DNA of 64,000 nt, from positions 1-64,000 of the forward strand of contig JACQWO010000048.1 of assembly GCA_016209225.1 (NCBI GenBank), in the 5' to 3' direction. This document shows positions 59,447 through 64,000 of this stretch, piece by piece (within the stretch, counting starts at the first letter, position 1; each line of letters starts with the position of its first letter). Position numbers and translations under genes: made by a program. Under the pieces are notes generated by a model. The model had not been told where the DNA came from. It did no database searches and saw nothing but the letters and a program-made list of their open reading frames with translations. The DNA comes from Desulfobacterales bacterium. GTDB taxonomy: Bacteria > Desulfobacterota > UBA8473.

Positions 59447-59560
59447 TAGTTGACTTTGTTTAATGAGATGAGATTAAAGAATTTCAGAAAAATTCCGATA
59501 GAGAAGGTATGTAAAAAGGGTAACTACTCAGGTCGCCACCAAGGCACAAAGACACAAAGG
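59399..59560. repeat. CACAAAG-word repeats around the flgJ 3' end
   Basis: GGCACAAAGCCGCAAAGGCACAAAGC (59399-59424) is coding in flgJ. After the sigma-28 box, GGTAACTACTCAGGTCGCCACCAAGGCACAAAGACACAAAGG (59519-59560) is a left end with the same words. Confidence 0.85.
59475..59501 (+). promoter_or_regulatory. Sigma-28 (FliA) promoter of flgM operon
   Basis: TAAA (59475-59478), exactly 15 nt, then TCCGATAG (59494-59501). It lies about 170 nt before flgM and fits the sigma-28 consensus, so FlgM may be made under its own target sigma factor. Confidence 0.75.
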
Positions 59561-59593
59561 TTATTTATAAATTTCAGCTCACTATCTGACAAA

Positions 59594-59627
59594 CTCACAA
59601 CAGCGGGCTTAAGCCTGCTGTTGTGAG
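59594..59627. repeat. Solo AACAGCGGGC palindrome in flgM leader
   Basis: CTCACAACAGCGGGCTTAAG and CCTGCTGTTGTGAG arms form a 34-nt, nearly perfect palindrome. It is inside the predicted sigma-28 transcript and would make a stable hairpin just before flgM; no T-run follows. Confidence 0.8.
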
Positions 59628-59671
59628 CAAAGATAGTTTGAGGGGCAAAGTTCCTCAAAGAGGAGGTAGGA

Positions 59672-59962
59672 ATGAAAATTTATGGGAATAAGCCGCCGGA
59701 AAGTCAGGACATAAATCTTAACACTCAGAAGGTTATCGGTTCAGGGCCAAAAGATAAAACTACAGCCACTGAAAAGGTGAGATTAACCGACAGGGTCGAA
59801 TTTTCGGACAGGTCTAAAGAAGTGGCGGAATTAATGAGTGCCATCAATCAACTGCCTGAAGTCAGAACGGATAAAGTGAGGGCTATGAAAGAGGCTATAG
59901 AGTCAGGCAATTATAATATTGACACATTAAAGATAGCTGAAAAGCTCCTGAGTGAACTATGA
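59672..59962 (+). CDS. flgM: FlgM anti-sigma-28 factor
   Basis: Binds FliA until the hook is finished, then is exported. The 96-aa protein has a typical unstructured N-terminus and the sigma-binding C-terminal half (DRVEFSDRSKEVAELMSAIN and RTDKVRAMKEAIESGNYNID), which matches FlgM well. GAGGAGG lies before the ATG. It overlaps flgN by 4 nt. Confidence 0.94.
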   Translation: MKIYGNKPPESQDINLNTQKVIGSGPKDKTTATEKVRLTDRVEFSDRSKEVAELMSAINQLPEVRTDKVRAMKEAIESGNYNIDTLKIAEKLLSEL

Positions 59963-60408
59963 AGACTGTTGACAGCGTAAAAAGTATTCTTATTGAGTTA
60001 ATTAGCAGCTATCGCATGTTGCTCTATGTTCTTCACAAGGAGAGGGAATGCCTGATAAATCTCAATGCTGCCGGGATAGAGAACCTTTCAAAGGAGAAGG
60101 ATACGATTATTCTGAGGCTCCAACTCTTCGAAGAAGAAAGGGGCAGGCTTATAGCCAAATTCATTGCGGACAATAATATTACAGGCAATATGAGTCTACA
60201 GAGGATTTATGAGTTAACAGGTGATAATTCATTTCAGGTATTGGAGTCACAATTGCTTAAGGTACTACAGAGCATAGAAGATATGAATGAATTTAACAGG
60301 ATATTGATGGAGCGTTCCATCAACTTTGTAAAAAATGCCGCTAATTTCCTGAACTCCTTTGCTTTTAATACAAAAAATAGAGGGGTGGTCCTTTCCAAGG
60401 AGGCTTGA
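59959..60408 (+). CDS. flgN: FlgN-type export chaperone
   Basis: A 149-aa helical protein, predicted chaperone for FlgK and FlgL, whose genes follow. Position between flgM and flgK, length and an all-helical profile (LYVLHKERECLINLNAAGIE; LSKEKDTIILRLQLFEEERG) match FlgN. Motif evidence is modest because this family is divergent. Confidence 0.85.
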   Translation: MKTVDSVKSILIELISSYRMLLYVLHKERECLINLNAAGIENLSKEKDTIILRLQLFEEERGRLIAKFIADNNITGNMSLQRIYELTGDNSFQVLESQLLKVLQSIEDMNEFNRILMERSINFVKNAANFLNSFAFNTKNRGVVLSKEA

Positions 60409-62028
60409 TTGTCTTTATTAGCCCTGTTCAATATCGGCAAATCAACGTTATTTGCCAGTCAGACAGCACTCAGTGTAACGAGCAATAATATCGCCAATGT
60501 AAATACCCCCGGATTCAACAGACAGGAAGTTATACTCGATGTGGCTAGCTCCGTTAATATCGGCAATGGCTACGTGGGGAGAGGTGTGACCGTTTCCGGC
60601 ATAAGAAGACATTATGACAGTTTCATTCAGTCTCAATTAATTGACCAGCACCAAAAGTACGGGAGGTCATCTGCCCTGAACAATGCATTAAGTCAGATCG
60701 AGCAGGTATTTAATGAAGCAAAGGACATGGGGCTCTCAATGTCATTGATGGATTATTTCAATGCATGGCACGATGTTGCTACAAACCCGGAGGGTCAACC
60801 ACAGAGGACAGTATTGCTTCAGAGAGCCGATGCATTAGTCCTCACGGCAGAGCAGATGGAGCGCGGAATTCTTGACACTCTGAAACAGACTAATAAAGAG
60901 ATAGACGATACCGTCAATCGCATAAATTCTATCGCATCTGATGTTGCCGTATTAAACGGCAAGATAGTCCAGATAGAGGCAGGACTTGGTTCTGAGAAGG
61001 CAAATGACCTCAGAGACCAGCGCGACAACCTTCTGAATGAACTTTCAAACCTTGTGGAATTTACCTCATATGAGGATAAAAACGGTTCCCTGACTGTTAT
61101 GGTGGGAAATAGAAATCTGACATATCAAGAAGCGACGAATCCTCTCTCCACAAAGATAAATGAAGATGGATACAAAGACCTTTATCTCGGTGGCATAAAT
61201 ATTACGGCTAATATAAATAATGGCCGGTTGGGGGGGGTCATCTCCGTCAGGGATGACATTGAAACAAAACCGCTAACGGGCATTAGAAGACTCATTGCAT
61301 CCCTGACCAAGGAGATAAACGCCCTTCACAGGTTAGGCTACGGCCTTGATGCATCTACAGGGAATGACTTCTTCAACCCCCTTCAGCTTTCCACCAAGGA
61401 TTATTCTTCCGGAGCAGACATAACGGCAACAATAACAGACCCTTCTCAATTGACCCTTGATGAATACAACATAAGCTTTGATGCAGGTAATAACTATTAT
61501 GTATACAACAAACAAACAGGCGCTCTTGCTGCATCAGGGGTGTACAGCTCCGGAGGCACGATAGCATTTGACGGTATAGAAATGGTTATCACAGGCACGA
61601 TCACCGCCACGGACAGGTTCTTTGTCAGCCCTTTGACCGATGCCATTAAAAATTTTGGGGTATCTATCTCAGAACCGACGAAGGTCGCTGCTGCTTCCTC
61701 AAACACGGGGCTGCCGGGAGACAATACCAAAGCCCTACTGATCGCACAATTATCTGATAGTTCCATGACAAACCTCGGCAACTCTACATTTATGAACTAT
61801 TACAGCGGACTTGTCTCCAGTGTCGGCACCATGAGCAGGGGAGCTTCAGACGGTCTCAAGTTTGATGAGAACCTGCTTTCTAAACTCAATAACATGCGTG
61901 AGTCTGTTTCGGGTGTTTCCCTGGATGAGGAGGCGGTAAATCTCATAAGATTTCAACGTTCTTTCGAGGCAGGGGCGAAGATGATTAAGGTAACAGACGA
62001 ACTACTGCAGAGCATACTTAACCTATGA
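60409..62028 (+). CDS. flgK: FlgK hook-filament junction protein 1
   Basis: A 539-aa hook-associated protein. N-terminal FNIGKSTLFASQTALSVTSN and NNIANVNTPGFNRQEVI are family signatures, and the C-terminal VSLDEEAVNLIRFQRSFEAG closes the domain. The start is TTG 60409 with AAGGAGG five bases upstream and adjoining the flgN stop. The middle variable domain is of usual length. Confidence 0.96.
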   Translation: MSLLALFNIGKSTLFASQTALSVTSNNIANVNTPGFNRQEVILDVASSVNIGNGYVGRGVTVSGIRRHYDSFIQSQLIDQHQKYGRSSALNNALSQIEQVFNEAKDMGLSMSLMDYFNAWHDVATNPEGQPQRTVLLQRADALVLTAEQMERGILDTLKQTNKEIDDTVNRINSIASDVAVLNGKIVQIEAGLGSEKANDLRDQRDNLLNELSNLVEFTSYEDKNGSLTVMVGNRNLTYQEATNPLSTKINEDGYKDLYLGGINITANINNGRLGGVISVRDDIETKPLTGIRRLIASLTKEINALHRLGYGLDASTGNDFFNPLQLSTKDYSSGADITATITDPSQLTLDEYNISFDAGNNYYVYNKQTGALAASGVYSSGGTIAFDGIEMVITGTITATDRFFVSPLTDAIKNFGVSISEPTKVAAASSNTGLPGDNTKALLIAQLSDSSMTNLGNSTFMNYYSGLVSSVGTMSRGASDGLKFDENLLSKLNNMRESVSGVSLDEEAVNLIRFQRSFEAGAKMIKVTDELLQSILNL

Positions 62029-62033
62029 TGAAT

Positions 62034-62069
62034 AAGGATTCAAGGGGTCAAGGATTCAAGGGGTCAAGC
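62034..62069. repeat. GGATTCAAGG-word repeat between flgK and flgL
   Basis: AAGGATTCAAGGGGTCAAGGATTCAAGGGGTCAAG: four 8-nt words without an inverted partner, in the 100-nt gap. Confidence 0.85.
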
Positions 62070-62128
62070 GAAATGCTTGAAAATTACAAAGAATTAAAGG
62101 TTTGGCAAAAGTAGGAAAAGAACCAGCT

Positions 62129-63136
62129 ATGAGAATAACTTCATTCATGCTATTTGATCAGATGAGAAAGTCTTTCCAGAATAATCTCGGTGAGATGTCT
62201 GAAATGTATAATAAATTGTCCTCAGGCAAGAAAATAGATAAGCCTTCAGACGATGTAATTGGTATGATGAGGGCAATGGATCACAAATTGAGTATAAACT
62301 ACAATGAACAATACAAAAGAACTATAGATGATGTTATTGCCCATATTAACTTTACGGAGACTATTACATCATCTGTCTCGAACGCATTGGTAAGGGCAAA
62401 GGAGCTTGCGCTTAGCGGCGCTACAGGAACAGTGTCTGCTGAATCCAGGGCCTCTATTTCAAAGGAAGTAGCTCAACTTAGAGACCAAATTCTTAGCCTG
62501 TCAAACAGCAAGTTAGGAGACAGGTATGTGTTTTCCGGACTCATGACCGATATACAACCATTCAATTCTACTACCTTTAATTACCAGGGCGACTCAGGGG
62601 CAATTAATGTAATAATAGACAAAGAAGCAGTGATGCCAATAAATGTTCCAGGCAGTGATACATTCAGTTACACCTTGAGCGCAGAAGATGTGATTCAACT
62701 CAGCGATGGGAAGTATATACACTACATCCCTGGGGCCGGAACCACTGTAAATGTGGAGGTCAGGGATACAGATGATACAACAGTCCTTGATAGTTTCAGT
62801 TTTTCCAATTTCATCCAGATGACAGATGTCCTGAACTCCGCGCTGAAAGATAACAATCTCCTTAGAATAGTGGCGCTGCTTAAACCGCTTGATAACGCCC
62901 ATAACCAGGTTATAAATATTCAGGCAGATACCGGTGCGAGGCTTAACCGTCTGGATGACCAGAAGACAAGGCTTTATGAGGGCAACCTAAACCTGAAGAC
63001 TGCCCTGTCTAACACAGAAGATGCGGATCTGGCTGAAATTGCAACTGAGCTTGCAAAGACAGATGCCGCCATGCAGGCGCTGAGGCAATCATCAGCAAGG
63101 CTGCTATCCCAGTCATTGCTGGATTTCTTAAGATAA
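62129..63136 (+). CDS. flgL: FlgL hook-filament junction protein 3
   Basis: A 335-aa protein starting at ATG 62129 (MRITSFMLFDQM), the usual FlgL beginning; a TTG nine codons upstream is another start. N-terminal flagellin-like helix with YNKLSSGKKIDKPSDDVIGM (about 31-50) and C-terminal EDADLAEIATELAKTDAAMQ are diagnostic. No flagellin gene follows in this window. Confidence 0.95.
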   Translation: MRITSFMLFDQMRKSFQNNLGEMSEMYNKLSSGKKIDKPSDDVIGMMRAMDHKLSINYNEQYKRTIDDVIAHINFTETITSSVSNALVRAKELALSGATGTVSAESRASISKEVAQLRDQILSLSNSKLGDRYVFSGLMTDIQPFNSTTFNYQGDSGAINVIIDKEAVMPINVPGSDTFSYTLSAEDVIQLSDGKYIHYIPGAGTTVNVEVRDTDDTTVLDSFSFSNFIQMTDVLNSALKDNNLLRIVALLKPLDNAHNQVINIQADTGARLNRLDDQKTRLYEGNLNLKTALSNTEDADLAEIATELAKTDAAMQALRQSSARLLSQSLLDFLR

Positions 63137-63139
63137 CCA

Positions 63140-63250
63140 TGTAACTAACTCAGGTTCAAAGTTCCAAGGTTCACGGTTCAAGGTTAGAAAACGATGAAGA
63201 ACGTAAGACAGGAAACCCCTGAACCTTGAACTCTGAACCCTGAACCGTTA
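63140..63250. repeat. GGTTCAAAG-word inverted repeat before csrA
   Basis: GTAACTAACTCAGGTTCAAAGTTCCAAGGTTCACGGTTCAAGG faces CCTGAACCTTGAACTCTGAACCCTGAACCG. The left end is a GTAACTRCTCAGG variant with one extra base. Right end absent. Confidence 0.85.
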
Positions 63251-63260
63251 GGAGACAAAG

Positions 63261-63485
63261 ATGCTGGTTCTGACAAGGAGGTCGGAAGAGGCAATAAAGC
63301 TTGGCGATGATATAACTATTACCGTAATAGAGGTAAGAGGCAATCAAGTCAGGCTGGGCATTGAAGCTCCTACAGGTATAAGGGTTTACAGAAAAGAACT
63401 ATACGAAAAGATAAAGTCAGAAAATATCATATCATCAGGCTTATCTGTTAATGAATTTACAAAGATAAAAAAGGTTTTGAAATAA
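63261..63485 (+). CDS. csrA: CsrA post-transcriptional regulator
   Basis: A 74-aa RNA-binding dimer that blocks ribosome binding on target mRNAs, often flagellin in lineages with FliW. Family signature MLVLTRRSEEAIKLGDDITI and VRLGIEAP are exact hallmarks. GGAGAC lies before the ATG. It is 2 nt upstream of fliW, whose product releases it. Confidence 0.97.
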   Translation: MLVLTRRSEEAIKLGDDITITVIEVRGNQVRLGIEAPTGIRVYRKELYEKIKSENIISSGLSVNEFTKIKKVLK

Positions 63486-63487
63486 AG

Positions 63488-63877
63488 ATGGTACGGTTTG
63501 AGACACCAAGATTTGGAATCTTAGAGGTTGGTGAAGAAAAGATCATAACCTTCCCAGAGGGCCTTCTGGGATTTCCTGATATTAGACATTATATCTTAAT
63601 GGACTACAAGGATACCCCCCTTAAATGGCTTCAGGCAGTGGATAACCCTGATGTGGCATTTATAGTGGCGGGGTCATCCATGCTTTCTCTTGACTATTCA
63701 AGAGAGCTTAATGCTGCCACAAGACAATGCCTTCAGCTCGAAAATGATGAGGACCTTGCAATACTCGTTATTTTAAGGGTGGAAGGCGAGAAGGTGATAG
63801 CCAACTCTCAAGGTCCTATCCTACTGAATGCCAGCCGCATGAGGGGTATGCAGGTCGTTTTGGAAGAAATCAAGTAA
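63488..63877 (+). CDS. fliW: FliW CsrA antagonist / flagellin assembly factor
   Basis: A 129-aa protein that titrates CsrA and is released from flagellin. It has the FliW motif ITFPEGLLGFPDIRHYILMD (about 19-38) and C-terminal SQGPILLNASRMRGMQVVLE. The stop TAA lies in the GTAACTACTCAG end of another repeat element. Its target flagellin should lie outside this window. Confidence 0.96.
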   Translation: MVRFETPRFGILEVGEEKIITFPEGLLGFPDIRHYILMDYKDTPLKWLQAVDNPDVAFIVAGSSMLSLDYSRELNAATRQCLQLENDEDLAILVILRVEGEKVIANSQGPILLNASRMRGMQVVLEEIK

Positions 63878-63922
63878 CTACTCAGCCACCGATCTACGCT
63901 GATCATCACTGATATTTTTACT
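63874..63922. repeat. GTAACTACTCAG-bounded CCACCGATC element, left part
   Basis: GTAACTACTCAGCCACCGATCTACGCTGATCATCACTGATA is the reverse complement of the right arm at about 54386-54426. The element continues beyond, to an unseen right end. The fliW stop is in its first five bases. Confidence 0.85.
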
Positions 63923-63954
63923 TTACCTCGAAAAAATACAGATTTTCCTCCTTT

Positions 63955-63977
63955 GGTTCAATCTGCAAGATTGAACC
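63955..63977. repeat. 23-nt hairpin near the window end
   Basis: GGTTCAATCT and AGATTGAACC are perfect 10-nt arms around GCA. A terminator is conceivable after fliW, but no T-run follows; it could also belong to a repeat element. Confidence 0.45.
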
Positions 63978-64000
63978 AGCCCCAGATATCCATCACCAAG

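Noticed and set aside
59431-59450. TTATCGGC/GCCGATAG palindrome at the flgJ end as sigma-28 -10 boxes
   Set aside because: No TAAA at 15-nt spacing on either strand; the real box with exact spacing is at 59475-59501.
63261-64000. Flagellin gene expected after csrA-fliW
   Set aside because: Only fliW and repeat DNA are present to the window end; flagellin, if adjacent, is beyond it.

Overview
This window is one continuous motility locus from a diderm (outer-membrane) bacterium. It has L- and P-ring genes (flgH, flgI), a sigma-28/FlgM checkpoint, FlhF/FlhG, two sigma-54 activators and CsrA/FliW. Gene content and order (fliLMNOPQR-flhB-flhA-flhF-flhG-fliA; flgBC-fliEFGHIJ-motE-fliK-flgD-flgE; flgFGAHIJ-flgMN-flgKL-csrA-fliW) resemble Desulfobacterota or Nitrospirota-like lineages. 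The sequence does not settle the phylum. I saw no rRNA, tRNA, CRISPR array, transposase or phage gene, and no flagellin, fliD, fliS or cheW.

Layout: 1-7026 (+) chemotaxis operon cheR-cheD-RR-cheX-cheB-cheA-MCP. 7196-19108 (-) coiled-coil genes, cheZ, cheY, fliA, flhG, flhF, flhA, flhB, fliR, fliQ, fliP, fliO, fliN, fliM, fliL. 19614-29690 (+) small protein, two response regulators (one HD-GYP), a PilZ-like protein, stator pair 1, a sensor kinase with a pseudo-receiver, stator pair 2, a secreted VWA protein and a coiled-coil membrane protein. 29814-39781 (-) flgE, flgD, fliK, motE, fliJ, fliI, fliH, fliG, fliF, fliE, flgC, flgB. 40049-46701 (-) regulators: an NtrC-type activator, a cytosolic kinase, a secreted TPR protein, a second NtrC-type activator and a small unknown. 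46891-54061 (-) four overlapping glycosyltransferase/methyltransferase genes, probably surface or flagellin glycosylation. 54464-63877 (+) rod, ring, hook-filament junction genes, flgM, csrA, fliW.

How it works together: good sigma-28 boxes precede the regulator operon (19329) and flgM (59475). Good sigma-54 boxes sit divergently before flgF (54271) and the glycosylation operon (54074), with weaker ones before flgB and fliK. Two NtrC-type activators inside the locus can serve them. FliA, FlgM, FliW and CsrA supply late checkpoints. CheY output is damped by CheZ and a CheX-like protein. HD-GYP and PilZ genes link motility to c-di-GMP.

The most unusual feature is not a gene. Nearly every operon boundary carries members of several families of short-word (mostly 7-8 nt) repeats. 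They are often arranged as inverted repeats and often bounded by a shared end, GGTAACTRCTCAGG, or carry a palindrome AACAGC...GCTGTT. These repeats supply stop codons, C-terminal tails, signal peptides, an in-frame FlhF linker and in one case a Shine-Dalgarno site plus start codon. Several proteins (CheX-like, FliK, the 176-aa coiled-coil protein) also carry in-frame duplications, and the flgF leader is a degenerate copy of its own 5' coding sequence.
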